Below, piece by piece: positions 25,095 through 37,125 of a stretch of 64,000 bases of DNA; the stretch's first letter is position 1, and each line of letters starts with the position of its first letter. The stretch covers positions 48,594,074-48,658,073 of the forward strand of contig NC_083339.1 in assembly GCF_019175385.1 (NCBI RefSeq), written 5' to 3'. A program made the translations under genes and the position numbers. The DNA comes from Lycium barbarum. Lineage: Eukaryota > Streptophyta > Magnoliopsida > Solanales > Solanaceae. The notes beneath the pieces are model-generated. The model was given only the letters and a program-made list of their open reading frames with translations, was not told the origin of the DNA and did not search any database.

Positions 25095-27835
25095 TTCCAC
25101 GACCCAACTAGGGGCCATGATGGGTATCCGGAGCTACCCTACTGAGCACCACCCATCATGCTTGTCATCAAACTCTTCCTGAATATATATTACTCACAGC
25201 ACGGGACTTGTCATAATGTCGTCATTATCATTTCCAAAATTCAACTACCTTTATGAACATAAGACAACGAGGCTATTAAAATGATATACGAATATACACT
25301 GTATTAATCATGAGACATCTACTACCCACACATAAGTATCTATGAGCCTCTACAAAAATACTGAGACATAAGGACGGGACATGTACACAAAAGGATATAC
25401 CCAAAATCTGCAACTCTAGCTCAATTGGTAGAGGCGAACCTCTCGGGGTTGAAATGATGCTGAGGTTCCGGGTTCGAGCCTCCCTCGGGGTCTGCATGGC
25501 CTGGTTAAAACGAGGGTATAAATGGTCGAGCTGGCAGTACCCTGCATGGACAATTTCTGAGTAAGGGTGGGACCCCGTGGGGATGCCTTCGCCTAAAAAG
25601 ACGCCTTTTGTGATGACCACCCTCAGGGGGACCCACTCCAGGTATTGTCCGTGAGGGTGGTTGCTGAACAGGCTCCTAAGAGTCTGGTCCGTCTTGCTGT
25701 CTACGTGTGGGCATGAATATAGCATCCAAAAAAAAGAAGGACGTCAGTACGAAAAATGTACTGAGTATGTAAGGAATGAATAATACTAACAAAATAAATA
25801 AATAATGAAACATGAGGCGAAGATATAACCTGTACGTCAATTGCCTCTTAAGGCGAATACTATGCCTGCTTAACTTTTAAAGGAAAAAACATATCATGCA
25901 TATCAAATATACCATCATCGTTAACCCGCGTCCGGGTAACTATTGCTCGCCACCCACTAGTGGTGTCATGTTCGGCCCCGTACGCATGGTATTATCATAA
26001 GCTGCCCACCTTAGAGGTGTCCTGTCCGGCCATATAGGCACGGTGTAATCATAAGCCTCCCGCCTTAGCGGTGTCTTGTCCGGCCATCAGGCATGGTGTA
26101 ATCGTAAGCCGCCCGCCTTAGAGGTGTTATGTCTGGCCATATAGGCACGGTGTAATCTCATCATTATATATTTAACATGAAGCAAGAGTTCAAGTAAAAG
26201 CTGTGACTCTATCGGAGTGATGTCAGGTTGGTAACCTCCGATTATCTTATGGAACAATCATAGTCAGCATACCTCACCTTGAAGGAACTAGTATCATAAG
26301 GTGAGACTATCAACAATGAGCAACATCAAAGAATTCATACCACAAGACCATTATCCTAAAATAACATCATGTCAGGAGCTTTAGAATCTCTAGACAGAGG
26401 TTCATCATCATCATCATCATAATCATATTCATAACATATCTCTTATATTTATCTCATGAGAAGCTCTTAATAATCATAGACTTGTAACTTTTGGAATGAA
26501 GGAATGTTATGGAAATCATAAATGGAGATAGTAATATACGGGTCATGCCTTTTGAAAGAAAGGGGGACTAGCCTTACATACCTTTATGCCTCCTTAACCC
26601 TAAACACTCTTCTTCCAAGCATACGATTCTACATTCGAGAGTGTTCGCACTATAATTAGATAATTGAAAGCATATGTAAGCTTCAACTAATGCGACTAAG
26701 AGCTAATGAAAATTGGGCAGCATTTCCTTTGTTTTTACAACTTTCTCCAGATAATAAACAACTCCCAAACATCCATAACAACATTCATAATACCATAATC
26801 AATAACTTCTTCAAGTTCAACGTTATCCAATTCTCACAATTCCTTACCAAAATGATTCATGACCATAACTATGGCATAACACTGTATTTGGTCTCATATA
26901 ATACTTCTTTGACGTCATTTGTATCATTTACAACAATATTTTACTCATAACATATCAAGAGTCATGATTCATGTCAAACTACTATTCAAGAATACCATCA
27001 TTTTCATATTTGAGCTCCATATTCTACTTTCTTCCCCAATCCAAGTCTTTCCACCATTCACTATTCTTCGTAACATGAAATGATCATAAAACTCACCTTT
27101 GATTATGTAGGAATGGGCTTTGGATGAAAATACTCCTTGTGAGAAAACCCCAACTTTAATTCCAAAGGGCTTCTTGGCCTTTTGCAACCCTAGAGAGCAT
27201 CCTTGCACTTTATTTTCTTGGATTAATGATGTTTGATCTTTGATCTCTCTTCAATATGTGTGGGTATGGTGTATAGAATATTCTAGAGACTTCAAGAGAT
27301 GTGGAGAAAGTGAGAAAAATGAAAAATAAGAGCTTGGGTCCAACATATATACTTGCAAAAATCTGACCCGACATAGTTTTATATAGACACTTATACGGTT
27401 CGTATATGTCCATCAGAGTCTAGTTCATTCTATAACTGTTATACGGTCCATTATGCGGACCGTATAAATGGTCATATAACCCACTTTTCTCCCGAACTTG
27501 TTCTCGTCGATTCGTTTGATCTCCAACCGTTATGGAACCTTCTTAGGACTTGTTTAACACTTCATTAATAATCTAAACATCCTTAGAACTCATTCACAAA
27601 ACCTTACTAAATAATCTTTAACTCGATACTTACGAAACCTTTTCCCTCAAACGTGAATTATACCTCACTTTCCTTCGATGAACTTCCTTCTTTCGATTAA
27701 TACAACTTTGAAATCTTATCGTATACACTTTAAAACTACCAAATACACTCCTTAATGTCGTAAGAACTCCATGTTCACCTTAAGAAGACATTATTCTACG
27801 TACGACACAAGAATATGAAATTCCAAGGTGTAACA
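25095..27835 (-). repeat. 5' LTR of element D
   Basis: It aligns with 17367-19916; its left end is TTCCACGACCC in place of TGTCACGACCC and its right end is AAGGTGTAACA. It is 2741 bp long because of the 245-bp SINE-like insert. The U3 palindrome cluster is at about 27380-27480 and the 54-bp-type repeats at about 25960-26155. Confidence 0.92.
25417..25661 (+). mobile_element. tRNA-derived SINE-like insertion, 245 bp, in the 5' LTR of D
   Basis: Present only in this LTR of D. It starts TAGCTCAATTGGTAGAG (A box, 25417-25433) and has GGTTCGAGCC (B box, 25471-25480), so its 5' end looks tRNA-derived. The remaining 180 bp (CTGCATGGCCTGG ... GAGGGTGG) is not tRNA. About 31 bp of LTR between CTGCAACTC and TGCTGAACAGG, present in the other LTR, is missing here. 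There is no clear target duplication or poly(A) tail, so the ends are probably altered. Confidence 0.7.
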
Positions 27836-28272
27836 GGTACTCTTACCTCTCTCTTGCTAAAGCATTTCTGAGGTTTTATAAGGTTTATTAGGAATTTTAT
27901 TTGGAATGACCGAGCTCGGGAGAGCACCTACATATCTCGTTTCGGGAATCAGGTCAAAATGTAGTTTGGGGTAAACATACTGGAATTGTTCTGGTGAGAC
28001 CAAACTCAAAAGAGCGCCTACGTATCCCAAATTGGAATCAGGTCATGACGTAGTTCAAAATACATAATTTTTGATTTTTGGGGTTAAAGCGACCGAGCTT
28101 GGAAAAACGCCTACGTATCCCCTTGTAAGTATAGGGAATCAGGTCCTTACTTAGTTTGTAAATAATTTGGGTTTGGTTTTTTCTAAGAAAAATGCAAAAT
28201 TACAAGCAAAGGCAATGCAATTAAAGTAACATAAACTATAAAAACTCTATATCTTCATAGTCATCTTCTTCT
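27836..28272 (-). other. Element O: repeat-bearing 3' untranslated region next to integrase
   Basis: It begins with the GGTAC target duplication of D and runs to the integrase stop codon. It holds three degenerate copies (about 27905-27970, 27990-28060 and 28088-28162) of a unit with GACCGAGCT, CCTACGTATC, GGAATCAGGTC and GTAGTT blocks. No ORF of note. Confidence 0.7.
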
Positions 28273-29365
28273 TCACACGTAGTATCTCTTGATGACATCT
28301 GAATTGATTTCCCTTGGCCACCCTTGACCATCCATCTCAGCATGTACCATGGCTCTTCCTGATAGTACTTTTCGCACCATATAGGGCCCTTGCCAGTTTG
28401 GTGCAAACTTTCTTTTGTATTCCTCTCGGTTTGGGAATATTCGTTTGAGCACCAATTGCCTAATTTGAAACACCCTGGTTCTCACATTCTTGTTGAAAGT
28501 TTGTGCCATTCTTTGTTGGTATAGTTGACCATGGCAAACAAAAATCATCCTCTTTTCATCTATCAAAGCTTGTTGCTCATACCTCTTGTGGATCCATTCT
28601 GCATCGTCCAACTCAGCTTCCTGTATTATTCGAAGTGAAGGGATTTCTACTTTGACTGGTATTACTGCTTCAGTGCCATACACCAACAAGTGGCCCCAGT
28701 TGAAGTTCTGGCAGTAGTACGGTACCCCAGTAATGCATATGGTGGTTGTTCATGCCAATCTTTATAGTTATCAATCATTTTTTTGAGGATCATCTTGATG
28801 TTTTTATTGGCGGCTTCCACAGCCCCATTCATTTGTGGCCGGTATGCGGTTGAATTTCGATGAGTGATTTGGAACTGCACACACATTTCTTTCATCAGGT
28901 GGTTGTTCAAATTAGCCCTATTGACTGCTGTGCTTGATTCTAGGATGCCAAATTGGCATATGACGTTATTGCGCACAAAATCTGCGACTACTTTCTTTGT
29001 TACTGATGCATAAGATGCCACTTCCATCCACTCTGTGAAGTAGTCTATGGCGACTAAAATGAAATGGTGTTTTTTTACACAGCTAGCTCAATTGGTCCTG
29101 TGACATCCATGCCCCAAGCCACGAATGGCCAAGGCGACGTCATATCATTCAGTTCTATCGGAGGGACCTTTATCAAGTCTGCACGAATTTGACACTTGTG
29201 GCATTTCTGGATGAATTTTCTATAATCATTCTCCATGGTCATCCGCTAATAACTTGTTCTGAAGATATTTCTTTGTGTAAAAACCCATTCATGTGAGAAC
29301 CGCAGGTTCTAGCATGCACTTCTCCAATCAATCTCGTGGCTTCGATGGAGTCAACACATCCAAAT
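28273..29365 (-). pseudogene. Element O integrase, damaged
   Basis: The minus-strand protein begins just inside the E junction with CVDSIEATRLIGEVHARTCG, followed by a zinc-binding region broken by a frameshift and stops (about 29250-29090). The catalytic core has VAIDYFTEWMEVASY and KKVVADFVRNN (28935-29027) and the Glu-bearing NGAVEAANKN. In place of the usual TDNGANL it reads TAVNRANL, so the second catalytic Asp is gone. A frameshift near 28680 separates the C-terminal part (28273-28689, with YGTEAVIPVKVEIPSLR and the NWQGPYMVRKVLSG end), which is intact and stops at 28273. The family is the Tat/Ogre integrase. Confidence 0.85.
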
Positions 29366-29488
29366 AATCACAAATCCGGGGCCGTGAAGGGTACCCGGGG
29401 CTAACCACCGAGCACCACTCATTCCCTTACTTATCGTACTTATATCATACGAAAGTCATTTTCTCATTTGGAAATATGATTACTTTTC

Positions 29489-29557
<69 letters not shown>

Positions 29558-31941
29558 CCCTTTGGCTATCAAAATAATATAAACATATACATAATAGCAA
29601 CATCGTGAGACCATAAAACCCACATCTGCGTGTCTACGAGCCTCTACTAGAGTGCTAGACATAGGGACGGGACAGGACCCTGTCGTGCCAAAAATATACA
29701 TATATAAACAAAAGAATGATTAAAGGCACCTCCGAAAAAATGAAGTACTCTCAAGTCAGCTAACAACTCCTACGAGTCTGGATCAAGATCACCTCCCTGT
29801 CTACCTGTTGGTATGAACACAGCGTCCAAACAAAATGGACGTCAGTACGAACATTGTACTGAGTATGTAAGGCAAGAATGAAATGAACATAATAGAAGAA
29901 TCATAAGCCATAGAAGGAAGATATAACCTTCATGAGTTTCACAGGTGAATACATTTCGTACATATATCGTATATTTATATAATCATAGTACATGTGTCAT
30001 CATGGCGCATATATCATCACATCAAAATCCTCAGCGTTAACCCGCGTCCGGGTAACCATCATATGCCGTCCACTAGTGGTGATCATGTCCGGCCTTCTAG
30101 GGGCGGTGGAATAACAAGAAGCTCGTCTTAGCGGTGACATATCCGGCCATTTAGGCACGGTGGAATCTTAAGCAGCCCGCCTTAGCGGTGACATATCCGG
30201 CCTCTTGGGCACGTTGGAATCATATCGTCATATACCCGTCATAACTCAACATTTTCGTACATGGCATAGGTATATTATAAACATACTTTGTTGAGCATGT
30301 CATAGACATATCATGACTTAGCATCTTTATACATTTATCATTAAAACATATATTAGAACTTGAAGGCAACCATGGCTATATCGGGGTGACATATGGCCGT
30401 GAACCCCCGATTCCATTATGAAACATTTATAAGTATTCTGCCTCACCTTGAAGGAAATAGTATATAAGGTGAGTGGATACAATAAACGACATCATTAACT
30501 ATATAGGAACATCATATCATGAACTCTACAATCTTTAGCCTTAAGCTAATCATTATCATTATTGGGCTCATAATGTGTCTCTTATCTCATGTAGCAATTC
30601 ATGAACATAAACTCTTAGCTTTCCGGGGTATAGAGGATTCATGGAGAAGAAGGAAAAATCATGGCATCGGATTAAGGCATAGAAAGAAAGGAATAGCCTC
30701 ACATACCTTTTTCTTTTAACTAATCTATCGCTTGCTTGTTCTCCTTTAATGTCCAAGTTTCTACCTTCAAGAGAATTCGCATTAACATTAGCAAATCGAT
30801 TACTTAAACGTGCTTACTAAAGCAAAATAAAATTGGGCAGCATTTCCTTTGTTTATACTACTTTCCCCATATTCTATATCAACTCCCAAACGTTCATAAC
30901 AACATTCACAATATCGGAAACAACAATCATCATTCATCTACATTACCCACATTTCACCATTTCACTCCAATTTCTCCATAATCATGGTCATAGTTCATTA
31001 TTGTATTTTCTCACATAAAATACTTAATCCATGTTCTAAATTTCGTTCATAACATACCAATATTCATCATTTACCCCAAACTACTACTCAACAATGTCAC
31101 TATTCCCACATTCATGACCCATTTCCTATATCTTTCTATAACTTTCAACACTTTAAACAACAAGGAATGATCATAAAACTCATCTTAGATGATAGGTTAA
31201 TAAACCTTGAGTGGCACTTCTCTTCTTGCACCAAAACCCTTACTCACTTCCTTTGAGATTTCTTGAATTAGATGAACTTTGATATGATGCTTACACTTGA
31301 TTTTGTGGGTTTGATGTAGTTGATCATGGATTTCTCTTGATTTCTTGTGGATGAATAATGGAGATAATTCTAGAGGGTTCTTGAGGTGTGGAGAAGTGAA
31401 ATGAAATGAATTAAAATGAGAGAGAGGGTCCTTATATTAATCTTGAAATCTGTCCCTACCAGAACATACGGACCAACATACGGTCCGTACATTTTATACG
31501 GGCTGTATGTCTGGCCGTATGTTTGGTCCAGTGAGGACCCTTATTCTGGGAAAGACATACGGTCCGTATGTTTTATAAGGCCAGTATGTTTTGCCGTATA
31601 GTGCCCAGTTGTCCGAAACTCGTTCTCGTCGACTCGTTTGATCTCCAATCGTTATGGAACCTTCTTGACACTTGTTTAACACCTCAATACCAATCTAAGG
31701 GACATTATCACTCTTCTATAAGACATGATTACGCCATCATTAACTCATCACCCTTTATTCTTACTCGACATGCAACATATCCCTTACTTTCCTTTACAAC
31801 CTTCTTCCCTTACGTCAAATGTCTTTGAATCTCGATTAGAATCATCAAATGCTATTTCTTAATTATCAAAACATCATATTCGTCGTGCTCTTCGCTAGCC
31901 TGTTCACTGTACGTTAACGGGAAATTTTCCAAGGTGTAACA
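29366..31941 (-). repeat. 3' LTR of element E
   Basis: It matches 37126-39681 end to end. The outer end is altered (TCACAAATCCGGGGCC where the other copy has TCACGACCCGACTAGGGGCC). The inner end is AAGGTGTAACA, next to the polypurine tract. It carries a long AT run and, on the minus strand, a TATAAGG (31436-31430) downstream of the U3 palindrome cluster. Confidence 0.92.
29489..29555. repeat. (AT)n microsatellite, expanded in one LTR of E
   Basis: An AT run of about 65 bp with one ATAAATA break. The same place in the other LTR (37254-37263) has only about five units, so the run expanded or contracted after insertion. The Tyr-Ile peptide frame across it is an artefact. Confidence 0.9.
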
Positions 31942-31978
31942 TTCTTCCCCCCTTTTGGAACATTGGTCCTCGAATGTT
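31942..31978 (-). other. Element E: polypurine tract and conserved hairpin
   Basis: On the minus strand AAAAGGGGGGAAGAA (31956-31942) directly precedes the LTR start TGTTACACC. The hairpin at 31959-31978 has one stem mismatch (AACATTGG / CGAATGTT) with loop TCCT. Confidence 0.85.
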
Positions 31979-32145
31979 AAACACTCGAGAATTCTACAAA
32001 AAATTCACCAGAATTTCCCCTGTAATATGGCACTACCATCCTGTCACAACAATCCCATAATAATATTGCCTCACTGGGCTACAACACAATAGCAATATAA
32101 ATTGGCCACACACGACCAAAAGCATGAAAATAAAGTATACGTACC

Positions 32146-35100
32146 TCATAATGTTAGTGTTTCATCTTGAATCTCTCCTAGGGGTTGGAATAAGTGCGGG
32201 AACTTGGAATTCATACTCTCTTCTGCTTCCCAAGTCATTTCTTCCCGGTTGTTATTTCGCCACAAGACTTTGACTGAAGCTACTTTCTTATTTTGAAGTC
32301 TTCGTACTTGCCTGTCTAAGATGGCAATGGGCACATCTTCATATTCTAGCTTTTCTGTCACCTGAACATCGTCTATTGGGACAATCCTCGTAGGATCCCC
32401 AACACACTTGCGGAGCATCGAGATATGAAAAATTGGGTGGACTGATTCAATTTCTGAAGGTAAGTCCAACTCGTAGGCTACATGACCCACCTTACGGGTA
32501 ATTTTATAAGGTCCAATGTATCGAGGACTTAACTTCCCTTTCTTTCCAAATCTCATCACCCCTTTCATTGGCGACACCTTTAAAAATTCCCAGTCATCAA
32601 CCTGAAATTCTAAGTCTCGCCGGCGGTTGTCCACATAAGATTTTTGGCGACTTTGGGCTGTCAACAATCGATCTCGGATCACCTTGACTTTTTCTACTGC
32701 TTGCTGAATCAATTCAGGGCCTATCAATTGTACTTCTCCAGTTTCAAACCATCCAATTGGGGGCCTGCACTTCTTTCCATATAAAGCTTCATAGAGAGCC
32801 ATTCGGATACTAGAATGGTAGCTATTGTTGTATGCGAACTCAATCAGAGGTAAGTGGTCATCCCAGCTACCACAAAAATCTAGAACACATGCTCTTAGCA
32901 TATCCTCTAAGGTCTGGATAGTACATTCGTCTTATCCATCAGTTTGCGGATGAAATGTCGTACTAAGTTTTACTTGAGTACCTAGACCTTCTTGAAAAGA
33001 CTTCCAGAACTTAGCCGTAAATTACGCTCCTCTATCTATGATAATGGATAGTGGAATACCATGGAGTCGCACAATTTCTTTGAGATACAGCCTCGCATAA
33101 TCTTCTGCTGAGTATGTGGTTCGAACTGGAAGAAAATGAGCTGCTTTCATGAGTCTGTCCACGATCACCCATATAGAATCATACTTACCTCGGGAACGAG
33201 GTAACCCCACAATAAAATCCATGTTGATCACTTCCCATTTCCAAGTAGGGATTTCCATGCCTTCCAATAATCCTCCTGGCTTTTGATTTTTGATTTTCAC
33301 TTGTTGGAAATTTGGACATTGAGCTACAAATTCTGCTATGTCACTCTTCATGCCATCCCACCAATATATCAACTGGAGATCGTAATACATCTTTGTTGCA
33401 CCTGGGTGAATAGAATACCGAGAATAATGGGCTTCTTCTAGAATGCGACGGTGCAACTCCGCAACATTCGGAACACATAGCCTGCCTCGATACCTGAGAA
33501 TTCCATCCATAGAAGTTTCAAATGGGGACTTCTCTTTTTCATGAGATGTGTCTTTGTAATGGCACAAAAGAGGATCTTCATACTGACGCTCTTCCACTTC
33601 CGTATTTAGGGACGAAGCTGTGGGATCATTAATATCAATCCCTGTACTCCAAGATTAGCTAGCTGGTGAAGCTCACGAATCATCTCTTTCTTTCCCGGAT
33701 GAACTTCACATAGGGTGCCTATTGATCGGCGGCTAAGCGCATCAGCTACTATATTTGCTTTTCTGGGGTGGTATAGAATGCTCACATCATAATATTTCAA
33801 TAGCTCTAACAACCGCCTCTGCCGCAGATTTAGCTCCTTTTGTTTGAAAATTTACTAAAGACTCTTGTGATCTGTGTAGATATTAAAATGCACACCATAC
33901 AAGTATGTGTCCACATTTTTAATGCATGAATGACTGTAGCCAATTCGAGATCATGAGTTGGGTAGTTATTTTCATGTTTCCGCAGCTGTCTCGAAGCATA
34001 AGCAATGAGTCTACCGTGCTGCATTAGCACACTTCCTAACCCATCACCGGAAGCATCACAGTACACAACATAACCATCTGGCCCTTCAGGGAGGGTTAAG
34101 GCTGGAGCTGAGGTTAATCTGTCCTTCAACTCTTGGAAGCTGCATTCGCAAGCTTCATTCCACTGAAATTTAACTGACTTCTGGGTTAGCTTCGTCAATG
34201 GGGATGAAATAGACGAAAATCCTTCTACAAACCTTCTATAGTAACCTGCCAATCCCAGAAAACTACGGACTTCTGTAGGTGTCGTAGGCCTTGGCCAAGT
34301 CTTCACAACTTCGATTTTCTGAGTATCAACTCGAATTCCATTATCTGAAATAACATGGCCCAGAAATGTTATAGAATTCAGCCAAAACTCGCACTTTGAA
34401 AATTTTGCATATAATTCTAGAGCTCGAAGAATTCCAAGAACGATACGTAAATGATCTGGATGTTCTGATTCTGTGCGAGAGCATACTAGAATATTGTCAA
34501 TGAATACTATCACAAATAAATCCAAGAGGGGCCTGAATACATTATTCATCAAATTCATGAACACTGTCGGAGAATTAGTCAACCTAAACGACATCACCCG
34601 GAATTCATAATGGCCATATCTCGTTCTGAAGGTTGTTTTAGGAATATCCGCTTCTCGAACTCTCACTTGATGATAACCCGACCTCAAGTCTATTTTGGAA
34701 AACCACTTGGCACCCTATAGTTGATCAAACAAGTCATCAAGCCTTGGGAGAGGATATTTGTTCTTTATCGTCACCTTGTTCAACTGCCTATAATCGATGC
34801 ACATTTGTAGGGAACCATCTTTCTTTCTCACGAACAGGCCTGGTGCTCCCCACGGTGATGAACTGGGTCTAATAAACCCCTTCTCAAGCAAATCTTTCAC
34901 CTGTGCCTTTAGCTCTTTCAATTCTGCCGGAGCCATTCGGTAAGGAGGAATAGAAATAGGCTTGGTGTCCGGCAACACATCAATGGCAAAATAAATCTCT
35001 CTTTCTAGAGGAAGACCTGGAAGCTCATCTAGAAATACATCCGGAAATTCATTCACTACCGGAATGGATTGGAAAGTTGGCGACTTTGCTTCGGTATCAT

Positions 35101-35380
35101 GAACTAGGACTAAGTGATAAATATAGCCTTTAGCTATCATCTTTCTTGCTTTAAGCTAGGAAATAAACCTACCTTTTGGAGATGCTATATTACCCTTCCA
35201 TTCAAGCACGGGCTTTCCCGGAAATTGGAATCGAACCGCTTTCATTTGGCAATCAACATTAGCATAGCATCAGGCCAACCAATCCATACCCATAATTACA
35301 TCAAAATCTAACATTTCCAGCTCGATTAAATCAGCGTTGGTCTAGCAGTCGCATATCACAATTACACAATTCCTATACAC
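32146..35380 (-). pseudogene. Element E pol: RT, RNase H, integrase and chromodomain-like end, many stops
   Basis: From 35380 downward: linker to RT, RT (about 35000-34200), RNase H (about 34100-33700), integrase (about 33600-32700) and a chromodomain-like end (32300-32190), ending ETLTL at 32146. The RT active site reads FIDN (34504-34493) where B has FIDD, so a catalytic Asp is lost. Stops lie at 35342-35344, 34715-34717, 33022-33024 and 32932-32934, most where B or A has Gln. A frameshift near 33905 breaks RNase H. The integrase Asp in NMDFIVGL and the IDRGA Asp remain, and the Glu survives in a garbled QAERT block. It cannot encode a working polyprotein. Confidence 0.93.
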
Positions 35381-36918
35381 TTAACTAGCTATGACGAGAT
35401 TACCAACCGGAGTAGATACCTCAAAAGGTTTTATTGGCTCAGGTTTCACCCTAATACGACCAGCAACATACGGAGTAATATAAGACAAGGATGAACCCGG
35501 ATCTATCAATGCATATACATCATGGGAAAATATGGATAATGTACCTGTAACCACATCCGGGGAAAACTCAAGATCCTGTCGTCCAGCTAACGCATACGCA
35601 CGGGGCTGAGTGGCACCTGAAGTGGATGCTCCCCCTCTACCTCTACCTCGACCTGCTGGCATCTGGGGGGGTCTGCCATACCGGGCGCACTGAAGATGAA
35701 CCAGCCACTGATCCTGTGGGCTGAGCCCCACCTCTGCCATATCTCAAGGGACAATCTCGCATTAAGTGCCCAGTCTGTCCCCAAACATAGCAAGCATCTG
35801 TGCCCTGGCGGCATGGCCGCGATTGTAATTTCCTGCACTGGATACATCGTGGAACTGGTGGTCTCCTCTGACTATAATCACTCCCAAACTGAGAGCCCAA
35901 AGCTCTCGAACTCTAACCATGTCGTGAAGGAAATGAGCGATCAAATCTCCTATCTGCAAATCATGGAGACGCACTAGTCACCGACTGACCTGAGGGTCTA
36001 GAATAAGTCTGCCTGGATCCCCCTCTATAATCGCTACTTGCCCCTATAGATCTGGCCCTCTTGCTTTGCCTTCCATCAATGTCATGATCACCCCTTTGCG
36101 GATGTCGTTGTCCTGCTAAATTCTGGGCATGGGCTTGTATTCGGGAAATATGCATCCCATCTTGCAATGAAGCCGTCAAACAATCCTTAAATAAATGTGG
36201 CCCTAAGCCACTCACAAACCTGTGCACTCTATCTCCCATATCGACCACCATAGTCGGGGCATATCTAGCCAATGAATGGAATTGAAGGCTATATTCCCAA
36301 GCACTCATATTCCATTGTTTCAAATTTAAAAATCTGTCCGCTCTAGCTAGGTGGACCTCGGGTGGAAAATAATGACGGATGAAAGCATCTACAAATTCTT
36401 GCCACACGGGAGGAGGCACATTTTATTTCTTGATGCTAGCCAATTATTGTACCACAATACCGCCACATCTCGGAGTCTATAAGATGCTAACTCCACAGAT
36501 TCAGTTTCGGAAGCATGAATAATCCTCAATGTTCTCAGCATCTCATCAATGAAACCTTGCGGGTCTTCATCCGGCTTTGACCCGAAAAACTCCGGAGGAT
36601 TCAAACTCATAAAATCACGGGCTCTGGTACTAGCTACCCGATCACTTGAACGCACATTTTGCCGCTATGCCTGGGCGGCAACTAACTGTGTCAATAGATG
36701 AATGGTCTCGGTCACTTGTTGACCTGAAGCAACTGGTGGAGGAACTGGAGCTGAAGCTCCTCCTTGTCCTTCTAAATTGGGCGGGGTGGCGGAAGTATTA
36801 GATAGAGCCTCATTATGTGACTCGCCTCTTCTACATTCATTGGTGGCTCTCTTTCTACCCATCTTTTCATTTTAGTCTTGCCTTTCTAGGCGGCTGTAGC
36901 TTTTCCCTTTGGTGGCAT
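35381..36918 (-). pseudogene. Element E gag-protease, broken
   Basis: The start is ATG at 36918 (MPPKGKAT), as in B. A stop follows at 36886-36888 where B has CAG, then a frameshift, then QLVAAQA and a TAG at 36665-36667. The capsid-like part continues (SLNPPEFFGSKPDEDPQ, 36610-36390) with a frameshift near 36400 into the 36419-35961 frame. The first zinc motif reads CIQCRKLQSRPC, with Gln for His. The second reads CYVWGQTGHLMRDC, with Trp for the second Cys. The protease motif ALIDPGSSLSYITPY is at about 35510-35450, and the frame closes at 35381-35383 with TAA where B has CAA. Gag would form the particle and bind RNA; both zinc motifs are probably non-functional. Confidence 0.9.
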
Positions 36919-37109
36919 TTCTGAAATCATAGCACACTATTAGGGAGGAGAAAATCTTATAACACAGCTCTATCGCACAATCTCTTAGGATGAAAGATGG
37001 TTATTTTTCCTAAATGCCCTGTAGCCTCTTGTTTATTAGTGTGGCGCGCAACACACCATAAACAAGACTCTACTGGACACGGCTCGTAGACACTTCCTAG
37101 GACTGAACT

Positions 37110-37121
37110 GCTCTGATACCA
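37110..37121 (-). other. Primer binding site of element E
   Basis: TGGTATCAGAGC on the minus strand, complement of the initiator Met tRNA 3' end, 4 nt inside the 5' LTR. Confidence 0.9.
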
Positions 37122-37125
37122 CTTT

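Larger units (their letters stand above)
17367..27835 (-). mobile_element. Element D: complete but non-autonomous Ty3/gypsy element with GGTAC target duplication
   Basis: GGTAC lies directly before (17362-17366) and after (27836-27840) the element. It has LTRs at 17367-19916 and 25095-27835, an initiator-Met-type PBS at 25079-25090, gag-protease remnants next to the 5' LTR and a short pol C-terminal remnant next to the 3' LTR. The approximately 3 kb between these remnants matches no retrotransposon domain I recognise, so it probably depended on proteins from a relative. It carries a MITE (24503-25041) and a SINE-like insert (25417-25661) acquired later. Confidence 0.9.

Noticed and set aside
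25417..25490. Possible tRNA gene
   Set aside because: A and B boxes fit, but acceptor and anticodon arms do not pair and the block continues into non-tRNA sequence; better read as a SINE head.
29480..29701. 73-aa frame rich in Tyr-Ile
   Set aside because: It is a translation of the AT microsatellite.
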